This document shows positions 53,801 to 60,986 of a stretch of 64,000 nt of DNA, piece after piece; position 1 is the first letter of the stretch, and each line of letters begins with the position of its first letter. Under the pieces are notes generated by a model, which saw only the letters and a list, made by a program, of their open reading frames with translations, had not been told where the DNA came from and did no database searches. The DNA comes from Ktedonobacteraceae bacterium (GTDB taxonomy: Bacteria; Chloroflexota; Ktedonobacteria; Ktedonobacterales; Ktedonobacteraceae): assembly GCA_035653615.1 (NCBI GenBank), contig DASRBN010000042.1, positions 211,708 through 275,707 of the forward strand. The letters run 5' to 3'. The translations under genes were made by a program, and so were the position numbers.

Positions 53801-54406
53801 GAACCAGGAGTTGAAATAGGTCTCGTCCATGTCCACGATGATCAAATTCGTGGCATCGTTACTGCCTATTTTGCGATAACCCGGCGATTGCAAGGGCGTG
53901 AGAGCGACATTCACCGTTACCTTGCCAGAGCCAACAGGTATCTGGTATACCTCACTGTCGCGGTAAAGCGGTTCCGTTCCCATGACCGTCCAGCGACTGG
54001 CAGAGAGATTGTAGGTGCCAGGGTCCAATTTGTTGAAATCAAAGCTACCATCCGCATTGCTATGGGTATAGCAAGCAAAGCTATTGACTGTTCCAGGACT
54101 GATGCCGATATAGGCATTGGCTACCGGTTTGCCCGTATTCGCATCCGTAATCGTCCCTTGAACAACTCCTTTACCCGTACCCGCCCGCGTACAGCTGATA
54201 GGCGCGGTTGGCGCTACTGGAAGATCATCTTTATCCCCCAGCGTATCAATGAGCTGCCGGGTCCCCTGTCCCGCGTGAGCAGCACCTAGAGTATTGGCGA
54301 GCTGAAAGCCGACGAGGGCTACCAGGGTGAGAAAGATCAGCGACAAAAATACTTTACCTTTAGTCGAACCAATGAGAGCCTTAGTGCGCGTATGAGGACG
54401 AAACAT
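50837..54406 (-). CDS. Large secreted alkaline-phosphatase-superfamily protein with adhesion-like repeats
   Basis: A 1189-residue exported protein. After a signal/anchor helix come a carboxypeptidase-regulatory-like domain (about 55-165), a phosphodiesterase/phosphoesterase domain (about 185-520) and a C-terminal half of Ig-like repeats (about 560-1000), each with a QNA(V)-type motif and a GLPAGFxG loop. An OB-fold-like end domain (about 1010-1189) contains WFIQDSTGGIRVYV. Metal-binding residues appear in IIVDMDETYF, VTGDEAENDITNFDNFY and RHTPWLIEGPN, and the nucleophile region is SPIDHYQLATGGFP. ATG 54406 has AGGAGG 7 nt upstream. It is the first gene of the cluster and has a PhoP-box-like site upstream. 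Confidence 0.82.
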   Translation of the reverse strand: MFRPHTRTKALIGSTKGKVFLSLIFLTLVALVGFQLANTLGAAHAGQGTRQLIDTLGDKDDLPVAPTAPISCTRAGTGKGVVQGTITDANTGKPVANAYIGISPGTVNSFACYTHSNADGSFDFNKLDPGTYNLSASRWTVMGTEPLYRDSEVYQIPVGSGKVTVNVALTPLQSPGYRKIGSNDATNLIIVDMDETYFNSWFTDYNSVASPKVTPAIHGFAKQAVNAIEEWTQYGYSPIDHYQLATGGFPVWRTPDGPAKYWTQPDPNLDVNLWYSGGPKTAEEFGQESIFDVAKSYGMNTAVIGGNDYPSGHITDANIDEINLAGTNPCSTPSGEIKKMENFITSSLNNPNGFLLYAPLTQAEGFNTENTSPDAPPQVFSCSSENGWDYAQASIWDDQAFGQLLDFLKKTKQGPSTLYQNTAIIVTGDEAENDITNFDNFYPTGPGEPGLGTTRHTPWLIEGPNIYQDKVYKAQMRIDDTSVNAMAALGLPAPYDSRGHLIPQFFIHQPQVLQPPVQGRQSVAFVPGNGGAGGFDAQFLSAQERDLFLAGKLSPNLLQSQGFISLLENNVGGYTTTISAQNESTSPIQSGTITVYDQHGNVVVTKKLNAPLMPNSAWVINAAKLGLPAGFAGTALLQADQPLAVVSNETSPNGPTQSMEGYSALETGSSLYAPLVLNAVNGVTSYLSISNLSPCQQCGTTVTVTFYNAKGQPLAHTSSQLKPFGQMRVDAGKVGLPKGATVDAIITSNPPQALAATIYTLSGQARSFTYNALSNGDLSLNDPLVENAVSGQSTSLTLENSATMTDHVTITYRDTSGKTVATQNVTVVARGSATETAAGAGLPSGFTGSAVITSDHRVAVISQVSHGKYVSAFNVIRSLDYTLYTSVYEPQVQNAVGGVTSSVTVTNTGTQSTTEQIQYFNYNGESVGNTPTATLAPGASYTFNQGDPSSGLPAGFKGSAVVTSSAFQHSSVVVTYSGNEVRSYDGSQAQTGQLVLTIGQLRQNFSSFNGLVVTVVGAIVTRSFGPNWFIQDSTGGIRVYVGGGAGQQDGDIETVTGVLTTYSGELEIDPSSASDVIKTGTGKIPAPVVVTTQQIAQLKYNSPIDGELVTIPVSTITSYNPPSLGLTDSSGVQCNAYFDSYAQKNIDLSKFHQGEQVVTTGVLQLFGNNYKTSVGEIDPLLKSDFVMYG

Positions 54407-54795
54407 CGATGGCCTCCTCACTTTCATCCAACGAAGGAATGAATGAAAAAGGGTACAGTCAACAAGAGCCGCCAGCACTACAAAGGAGATACATATTATT
54501 ACTTACCCCCATAAAATAGTTTGGCTCACTTATGTTAAGAGAATATTAAGAAAATGTTAAGCGAATGTTAAATAACCCACAACGTCGTTAAATACTGCAA
54601 AATGGTTGTACAAAAATCTAGTACAAGCTGTACAATAATTAATGATCAGCTATGCCGGGCTATTTTATGAACACGGCACTATCTTTACGAAGAATTTGTG
54701 AACCACCTCCTATTCTTTAAGCATCTTTTCGCGTATACTATGCTTCAAAGATCAGGTATCTTGAGATCAAGACGCAATTTGGAGGAATTACCATT
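54407..54795. other. AT-rich divergent regulatory region
   Basis: 389 nt between the surface cluster and the ATP-grasp gene. It contains four TGTTAA-type repeats at 11-bp spacing (54533-54571) and three GTACAA motifs (54608, 54621, 54630), two of them set as TTGTAC-N9-GTACAA. No gene is visible. Confidence 0.55.
54533..54571 (-). promoter_or_regulatory. PhoP-box-like array of four 11-bp repeats
   Basis: On the minus strand the motif is TTAACA, TTAACA, TTAATA, TTAACA with starts exactly 11 bp apart (54571, 54560, 54549, 54538). Gram-positive PhoP binds TTAACA-like direct repeats at this period. The array lies 127-165 nt upstream of the large secreted phosphoesterase-like gene. Phosphate-starvation control is inferred. 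Confidence 0.65.
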
Positions 54796-55725
54796 ATGCG
54801 CTTCTGCTTTATCCTGGAAGAGTACTATGCGAAGAAGCCCATGCCACTGGTTATAGCCGATCAGTTACAACAATGGGGACATAGCATTGATATCTTACAA
54901 CCATATGCCGCTGTGACCAACCTGACCGATCTCTCATTAACGACCTACGACGCCTACGTTCTCAAAACCGTCTCTGATGGCCCCGGATTAACGATTCTGG
55001 AAGCAGCCGAAGCTATAGGTATACCAACCATTAATAATTCGCGCGCAATTCGCCTTGTGCGCGATAAAGCCGTTGCCGTCGCGTTCGCCCAGGCGCAGGG
55101 GCTTCCTGTCCCTTTGACATATTTTGTTGGTCATCCCCGCGCCTTAATCCATGTGCCGCACGAAGTCTATCCCGTTGTCGTCAAACCGAGCAATGGCACC
55201 TCTCTGCAAGACATCCATCTTGTGCATACCCCAGAAGAAATGACGAAACTCGCATTAGATGAGCAGACGTACTACCTGGCTATGCACTATGTCGAAAACA
55301 CCGGATACGATATCAAACTCTACGTCACCGGCCAGGAGGTTCACGCGATTGTGAAAAGTTCACCACTGCATGGAGAGGTGCAGGAGCAAGAAATACCGGT
55401 GAGTCGGGAGATGCTCAAAATTGCTCGCCGGGTAGGACAGGCATTTGGCCTCGATTTATATGGTGTGGATGTCCTGGAAACCCCGCAGGGGTTGATGATC
55501 GTCGATATCAACGATTTCCCCAGTTTTTATGGTGTTCCCCGAAAAGTGGCCAGCGTGGCCGAATATATCCTGCATGCCGCATATCGCGCGCGGCGAGAAC
55601 GAGAGAAGCGCCTTGTCTCTCATTTGAAAACCCACTCCAGGACTCTCCATAGGCAAGATACCTCGCTTGTTCCCGCCGAACTGGTGGGCCATAATCTGAA
55701 TGTAAAGCGGGCACATATGCATTAA
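54796..55725 (+). CDS. ATP-grasp enzyme, RimK-like
   Basis: A 309-residue ATP-grasp protein. VVVKPSNGTSLQDIHLV, DIKLYVTG and DVLETPQGLMIVDINDFPSFYGVP carry the lysine, phosphate loop and the Asp/Asn metal-binding end of the RimK/LysX group. It should join an amino or carboxyl group to a small molecule or peptide using ATP. Substrate unknown; a basic tail (about 275-309) is extra. TGGAGG precedes the ATG. It diverges from the surface cluster. Confidence 0.8.
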   Translation: MRFCFILEEYYAKKPMPLVIADQLQQWGHSIDILQPYAAVTNLTDLSLTTYDAYVLKTVSDGPGLTILEAAEAIGIPTINNSRAIRLVRDKAVAVAFAQAQGLPVPLTYFVGHPRALIHVPHEVYPVVVKPSNGTSLQDIHLVHTPEEMTKLALDEQTYYLAMHYVENTGYDIKLYVTGQEVHAIVKSSPLHGEVQEQEIPVSREMLKIARRVGQAFGLDLYGVDVLETPQGLMIVDINDFPSFYGVPRKVASVAEYILHAAYRARREREKRLVSHLKTHSRTLHRQDTSLVPAELVGHNLNVKRAHMH

Positions 55726-55968
55726 TACCATTCTTTGCTACACACCAGAATTCTCTTGTACCGTTGTGTATCAGTTGCCTCTCCCCAAAGCGTATTTTTT
55801 AGTAGAAGCATCGCAAGTAGAAGTATCGCAAGGCGATAAATTCAACAATTACTGTCATGATAAGTTGCCCAGGCACGAAGGCAGGGAACCGCAACGGAGA
55901 GCAGACCCTGACCCATGTTCCTGGCGCGCAATGTCATTTCGCCCCTACTAGAAAGCCCGGTGTGAGCA

Positions 55969-57492
55969 ATGATGAATATGCATATTGTATTAGCGGCAAC
56001 AACCTACTTCCCCCTCTGGGAACGAATCCAACACTATTTCAACCTGCTCTTTATAGGAATCATGATCCGCAGCGGCATCCAAATTTTAGCAGCCCATCCC
56101 CGGCTTTATTGGACAGATAGCAGCAATCCGAAGAAAGAGTGGATTAGATTTACTACGACGAAAGTGCCCGAGAATAAACTCTACACATCGATGGATGATG
56201 AAGTGCCTGTATCACCCTGGCTGGCGCAGCCAGGAGGAGATAACCTGGGTCTGGGTCGTCACTGGCATTTTTTCGTCGCCATCTTCTGGCTGTTGAACGG
56301 TATCATCTACTGGGCACTGTTGTTCGCGACAGGTGAGTGGTCGACGCTTATCCCAACATCCTGGACAATATTCCCGCATGCCTGGCATGCCTTCGTCACT
56401 TATATCACGCTTCATATCCCACCGAAAAGCGATTTCACGCCCTATGATCCTTTACAGCAGCTCGCTTACGCTTTTGTGGTCTTTGTACTGGCTCCATTTC
56501 AGTTGGTAACTGCCGCCGCCATGTCGCCCTCAATTGAGGCACATTATCCCTGGTACCTCAAGCTCCTGGGTGGCAAACAAAGCGCGCGCAGCCTGCATTT
56601 CGTGGGCTTGATTCTCTTCATCGGCTTCATTATTGTGCATACAGCACTCGTATTCTACGTCTATCCAACGGATAATATCCTCAATATCACGCTTGGCAGC
56701 GAGCATGGAACCTTCTGGTTAGCTGCCCTGATATTCTCGCTCGGTATCATCTTTGCGTTTGCCTTCTATGCATGGTCAACGCGGTTCACGCTGCGGCATA
56801 AGCGACTGATGCAACACGCGCTGGGCGCAGTAGTCGACCCTATCAGAATGTTTTTGTTGCACCGTGAGACATCAAAACAACACTACACGTCCAAAGACAT
56901 CACGCCATACTTCTGGGTCAACGGCCGCCCACCAGAAACCGAGGAGTATCGTCGCCTTGCGCAAAATAACTTCCTGGATTGGAAGCTGGAAGTATGCGGA
57001 CTGGTTGAGCAACCGCTGCAGCTTTCACTCGCCGACCTGCGGGCAATGCCTAAACAAACGCAAATCACCAAGCATAACTGTATCCAGGGCTGGAGCGGCG
57101 TGGCAGAATGGGGAGGCGTATGTGTTAGTGAGGTTTTGAAACGCTGCAAACCGCTGCCCAATGCACGCTACCTTGTTTTCGTCTCCTACCAAAAAGGGAA
57201 AGAATCGGTAAAACCCGAACTTACCGAAGCGCTGAGCCATACCTTTTATGAAGTGATCGATATGGAACTGGCGAACCATCCACAAACAATACTGGCATAT
57301 GAAATGAATGGAGAGCCATTACCAATTGTTCATGGTGCGCCTGCCAGACTACGCATCGAGACCCTGCTCGGTTACAAGATGGTAAAGTATCTCCGCTCCA
57401 TCGAACTGGTCGAAGATTATAGCCAGGTCGGGCAGGGACAGGGAGGTTTCCGCGAGGACTTTCAGTACTATGGTCGGGGAGCGGAAATCTAA
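55969..57492 (+). CDS. Membrane cytochrome b / sulfite-oxidase-type molybdoenzyme fusion
   Basis: A 507-residue two-part protein. The first 320 residues contain about six transmembrane segments with His residues placed as haem b ligands (HWHFFVAIFW, HAWHAFVTYI, SLHFVGLILF). The C-terminal part is the molybdopterin domain of the sulfite oxidase family, with the Mo-binding Cys371 in KHNCIQGWSGVAEWGG. Without a Tat signal before the second domain, the molybdenum site may face the cytoplasm or an unusual topology applies. Electron transfer from the Mo centre to haem b in one chain is likely. Substrate unknown; ribosome site weak (GTGTGAGCA). Confidence 0.8.
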   Translation: MMNMHIVLAATTYFPLWERIQHYFNLLFIGIMIRSGIQILAAHPRLYWTDSSNPKKEWIRFTTTKVPENKLYTSMDDEVPVSPWLAQPGGDNLGLGRHWHFFVAIFWLLNGIIYWALLFATGEWSTLIPTSWTIFPHAWHAFVTYITLHIPPKSDFTPYDPLQQLAYAFVVFVLAPFQLVTAAAMSPSIEAHYPWYLKLLGGKQSARSLHFVGLILFIGFIIVHTALVFYVYPTDNILNITLGSEHGTFWLAALIFSLGIIFAFAFYAWSTRFTLRHKRLMQHALGAVVDPIRMFLLHRETSKQHYTSKDITPYFWVNGRPPETEEYRRLAQNNFLDWKLEVCGLVEQPLQLSLADLRAMPKQTQITKHNCIQGWSGVAEWGGVCVSEVLKRCKPLPNARYLVFVSYQKGKESVKPELTEALSHTFYEVIDMELANHPQTILAYEMNGEPLPIVHGAPARLRIETLLGYKMVKYLRSIELVEDYSQVGQGQGGFREDFQYYGRGAEI

Positions 57493-57678
57493 ATTTCCTA
57501 TCCCTGCTGGCGTAATGAAACTCAATTAACCCTTTAACCGTGCTGTAAGTGAGCTTTTAGCGCGACGCTTTCGACGCTATGCATGAAAAGATGCTATTTC
57601 AGCGTAGAGCGTACAAATATAGAGAGAATATCCTCTCTCCATAACAGGAATGAGAGGGGAAAAGAAGCGAGGTGTACC

Positions 57679-58458
57679 ATGAAAACAATGGACGTGCAAC
57701 AACTCAACGGCAACGACTTGAAGAGTAAAGCCAAAGATGTTGCGCAATCGAGCGTCAACGTGGTTCAAGACAAGGTACAATCAGCTGTATCAACTGCTCA
57801 GGATACGGCACAGACAGGGCTGTCAAAGGCCCAGGAAGCTGTTCTTCTGGCGTTAGAAGCGGCCCAGGATTTGTTGCAAAAGAATTCGACAGTCGCTACT
57901 AAGCAAATGACCAAAGCTCAGAAGAAGGCACAGAAGAAAGTGCAGGACGTGCAGGATTCTGTGCAGGACAAAGTCTCAACGGGCGCATCAATAGCGCAGG
58001 GCGCCTTACAAGTTGGGCTGAACGCGGCCCAGGGAATGCTCGCAGAGAATGTGAAAAGCGCGCAGAAGAATCTGAAGAAGGCCCAGAAAAATCTACAGAA
58101 AGCCCAGAAAAACGTGAAGCCGCTCGCATCCTCGGTTCAGGAGAATGTCCAGTCTGGATTATCACAGGCTCAGAGCGCGCTGCAATCAGTATCAGACACG
58201 GCACAGGATACACTGCAAAAGAGCGCGAAAAAGGCTGGGCAGGGCCTGAAGCAGATGCAGGATAGTTTAGGCGATACGCGAGACTCCATACAGAGCCAGG
58301 TCGCTCAGTTCCAGCGCAGGAGAAGGCGGGCTCGCACCCTCTTCCGTCTTGGTCTTGTCGCCGGCATTATCCTGGCGCTGCTCTTTACGCCCTGGCCCGG
58401 CGCGGAAAGCCGCCAGCAGATTATGGACCTCTGGCACAGATTTTTCCCGTCCCAGTAG
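57679..58458 (+). CDS. LEA/apolipoprotein-like helical repeat protein with C-terminal membrane anchor
   Basis: A 259-residue protein rich in Ala, Gln, Lys and Ser. It is built from repeats like VQDKVQSAVSTAQDTAQTG, which alternate as amphipathic helices, and closes with a basic patch (QFQRRRRRAR) and a hydrophobic helix (LFRLGLVAGIILALLF). LEA-type proteins protect membranes and enzymes on drying. ATG 57679 is preceded by GCGAGGTG. It stands between two unrelated genes and ends at a hairpin. Confidence 0.65.
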   Translation: MKTMDVQQLNGNDLKSKAKDVAQSSVNVVQDKVQSAVSTAQDTAQTGLSKAQEAVLLALEAAQDLLQKNSTVATKQMTKAQKKAQKKVQDVQDSVQDKVSTGASIAQGALQVGLNAAQGMLAENVKSAQKNLKKAQKNLQKAQKNVKPLASSVQENVQSGLSQAQSALQSVSDTAQDTLQKSAKKAGQGLKQMQDSLGDTRDSIQSQVAQFQRRRRRARTLFRLGLVAGIILALLFTPWPGAESRQQIMDLWHRFFPSQ

Positions 58459-58498
58459 TAGCGGTTAACTATTTCGGCTGTAGCAGATCAATAGCAAT

Positions 58499-58540
58499 GG
58501 GCTTCCTCAAGAAAACCGCCTGGCAGCATTGAGGGAGCCC
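58499..58540. terminator. Terminator-like hairpin between convergent genes
   Basis: GGGCTTCCTCAA (58499-58510) and TTGAGGGAGCCC (58529-58540) pair with one mismatch over 12 bp. It lies between the LEA-like gene and the convergent histidine phosphatase gene. Confidence 0.5.
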
Positions 58541-58552
58541 ACTTCATGTATA

Positions 58553-59236
58553 TCACGAAGCGCTCATAGACCTCTTCATATGCCCGATATCATTTAAGAT
58601 GTAGAGTACGCGGTGTGTGCCTGCAACACGTACCACGGTAATTGACGTATTGGCGGCGGGAAAGAAGAAATCCTTCTCCAGGCCTAATACCTCGGCGGCA
58701 TAGGCATTCACCACACCCCCGTGAGCGCAAATCAGCACGCGCTCGCCGATATGCTGATTTGCAATACCATCTATAGTATCAACCACTCGCTTGCGAAATG
58801 CTTGCGACGGCTCGCTGCCAGGAATCGCATCCCAATTGCCGCTTTCTCCAGCTATACGCACGATGTCTATTTGCCGCTCCTGCAACGCGGCATAAAGCGC
58901 GGCCAGGTCATTTCCATCTTTGGGTATGGGTCGTACTTCGCCCAGCCGGATTTCTTTCAGGTCTTCAACAACGATTGGCGTCAGATGCAACTGTTCGGCA
59001 AGAGGCGCCGCGGTTTCCAGGCAGCGCCGCAGAGGACTGCTGTAGATGGCATCGAAACGCGTGTTGCCCAGGCGCTCGGCTAATGCCCGTGCCTGCTCAC
59101 GTCCTATGCGACTCAGAGGTAGATCATCATATACTCCACTGGGAATAATCTCTTCCGGTCCTGGAATAGCATCGGCGTGACGCACGATAAACAATTCGGC
59201 GGCATTAGCCTTCTGAAACAAAAAAGGGTCTTCCAT
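58553..59236 (-). CDS. Histidine phosphatase superfamily protein
   Basis: A 227-residue phosphoglycerate-mutase-like enzyme: the catalytic RH motif is in FIVRHADAIP, then LSRIGREQARALAERL, SSPLRRCLETAAPLA, and the second His in LICAHGGVVNAYA. It probably dephosphorylates a small molecule; the specific substrate is not clear. It follows the acyl-CoA dehydrogenase gene by 15 nt. Confidence 0.88.
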   Translation of the reverse strand: MEDPFLFQKANAAELFIVRHADAIPGPEEIIPSGVYDDLPLSRIGREQARALAERLGNTRFDAIYSSPLRRCLETAAPLAEQLHLTPIVVEDLKEIRLGEVRPIPKDGNDLAALYAALQERQIDIVRIAGESGNWDAIPGSEPSQAFRKRVVDTIDGIANQHIGERVLICAHGGVVNAYAAEVLGLEKDFFFPAANTSITVVRVAGTHRVLYILNDIGHMKRSMSAS

Positions 59237-59251
59237 AGATATGTTTGTTTC

Positions 59252-60469
59252 CTACGATTCTTTATGAGTCAACTGGCGGATGACAGACCGGGCAAGCGAG
59301 CGTTTATGCACTTCGTCAGGGCCATCAACGATATGCAGCGTGCGACCGTGCGCCCACATCGACGCCAGCGGGAAATCATCGCTGACTCCTGCACCGCCAA
59401 AGAGCTGAATAGCCCGGTCGACGACATCCGTATTGACCTGCGGGGCTACGATCTTAATCATTGCAATCTCGTTCTGAGCCGCCTTTTTGCCCAGGGTATC
59501 AATCATCCAGGCCGCCTTGAGCGTTAAGAGGCGCGCTTGCTCGATCTCCAGGTACGATTGCGCAATCCATTCCTGAATCATGCCCTGTTCGGCAAGCGGT
59601 TTGCCAAAAGCGACGCGCGTAGTAGCACGCTGGCACATCAACTCTAATGCCCGCTGCGAAACACCTATAGCACGCATACAATGATGAATGCGTCCCGGCC
59701 CCAGGCGTGCCTGCGCAATGGCAAAGCCGCTACCCTCTTCACCCAGCAGATTTGTCACCGGTACGCGCACGTTCTCAAAAGCGACTTCGCAGTGGCTTTC
59801 ATTATCCACGTAGCCCATAACGGGCAGGTTTCGCACAACCGTCACACCGGGCGTATTTTTGGGCACCAGTACCATGCTCTGCTGCCTGTGCCTGTCCGGG
59901 TTATTTGGGTCGGTCTTGCCCATGACGATGAATATCTTGCAGCGTTCGCGGGCCGCGCCCGATGTCCACCACTTGCGACCATTCAACACGTATTCATCGC
60001 CTTCGCGTTGAATGGTAAGCTGGATGTTCGTGGCATCCGAACTGGCCACATCCGGTTCGGTCATAGCAAAGGCTGAGCGAATCTCGCCATCTAACAAGGG
60101 CATCAACCACTGTTGCTTCTGTTCCGGTGTCCCGAACTGGGCCAATATCTCCATATTGCCGGTATCAGGCGCGGCACAATTAAAGACTTCAGAAGCCCAT
60201 CCAACCCGGCCCATGATCTCAGCAAGGGGCGCATATTCCAGGTTGGTCAGCCCGGCGCCATACTCCTTGTCCGGCAAAAAGAGGTTCCATAACCCCTCGG
60301 CCCTTGCCTTTGCTTTCAACTCATCGACGATTTCGGCATGATGATGAGGGTTACCGGAAGCAGCAATCTGGTCGCGGTACACCTGCTCATTCGGGTAAAT
60401 ATAGCGGTTCATGAAATCATTCAGACGTTGTCGTAGCGCATTGACCTTGTCAGAGTAAGCAAAATCCAT
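59252..60469 (-). CDS. Acyl-CoA dehydrogenase
   Basis: A 405-residue flavoenzyme. [15 protein letters not shown] is the FAD/substrate motif and [16 protein letters not shown] and [14 protein letters not shown] are the typical C-terminal FAD-binding signatures. The catalytic Glu of the short-chain type is not easily assigned; the length and QLFGGAG end fit the ACAD10/11-like group that may include phosphorylated intermediates. I use ATG 60469, with GGAGG 6 nt upstream; TTG 60496 is less likely. It is followed by a histidine phosphatase gene. Confidence 0.88.
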   Translation of the reverse strand: MDFAYSDKVNALRQRLNDFMNRYIYPNEQVYRDQIAASGNPHHHAEIVDELKAKARAEGLWNLFLPDKEYGAGLTNLEYAPLAEIMGRVGWASEVFNCAAPDTGNMEILAQFGTPEQKQQWLMPLLDGEIRSAFAMTEPDVASSDATNIQLTIQREGDEYVLNGRKWWTSGAARERCKIFIVMGKTDPNNPDRHRQQSMVLVPKNTPGVTVVRNLPVMGYVDNESHCEVAFENVRVPVTNLLGEEGSGFAIAQARLGPGRIHHCMRAIGVSQRALELMCQRATTRVAFGKPLAEQGMIQEWIAQSYLEIEQARLLTLKAAWMIDTLGKKAAQNEIAMIKIVAPQVNTDVVDRAIQLFGGAGVSDDFPLASMWAHGRTLHIVDGPDEVHKRSLARSVIRQLTHKES

Positions 60470-60740
60470 TGTGATCCTCCAGGTGTAATCAGACATCTTC
60501 CGCTTTGACTATATCATATTTACCCGGCTTACCGGTGAAACAAGGCTCATCGTTTTCAGGCGCATTGAGTGATAACGAAAGCGAGGGAATATCTCGTACC
60601 CATTGCATGTTATCATAAGTGCATTAGCATTCTTGCCCGCGAAGTGCCACACAGCTTCCTGCTCGCTCATCATTGATTTGCTTTCCCAACTCTTCTCAGT
60701 TGGGAATATCTCGCTATTTTCCCCTGTTATAAAGAGTGAA

Positions 60741-60767
60741 TTAGCAATCTCACGTGATGAGTGCTAG
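60741..60767 (+). promoter_or_regulatory. CIRCE-like HrcA operator
   Basis: TTAGCAATC, exactly 9 nt, GAGTGCTAG. It matches the CIRCE consensus TTAGCACTC-N9-GAGTGCTAA at 16 of 18 positions. The right arm overlaps the -35 of the promoter that drives clpE. Confidence 0.75.
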
Positions 60768-60793
60768 ACAAAGAGAAAACCATGTGTTATAAT
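60765..60793 (+). promoter_or_regulatory. Sigma-A promoter of clpE
   Basis: TAGACA (60765-60770), a 17-nt spacer and TATAAT (60788-60793). Its -35 overlaps the CIRCE-like arm, so repressor binding would block it. Confidence 0.65.
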
Positions 60794-60986
60794 CTGGCAA
60801 TCACAAGGTGAGTCTGCTAAACCCAGACGCGATTATGAAAGTTGCTTGCAAACGAGGTAGCAGGTTAATGATAGGGTGCTTCCCTCAGGTATATCAGACC
60901 TTTCAGGTAAGTTTCCCCTTAGCCGATGTGAACGAGTAGGTAAGATTTTCATGATCGTGCTTCTAGAACAAGGAGCATAGAATTAC

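Larger units (their letters stand above)
60470..60986. promoter_or_regulatory. Control region of clpE and the acyl-CoA dehydrogenase gene
   Basis: 517 nt hold two copies of GGGAATATCTCG (60585-60596 and 60702-60713), a 9-bp hairpin TTCCCAACT/AGTTGGGAA (60683-60706), a CIRCE-like site (60741-60767) and the clpE promoter (60765-60793). About 190 nt of untranslated leader precede clpE. No gene is seen. Confidence 0.55.

Noticed and set aside
54606..54635. GTACAA motifs as a defined operator
   Set aside because: Three copies are irregularly spaced and no matching regulator is known, so they are only noted in the intergenic entry.
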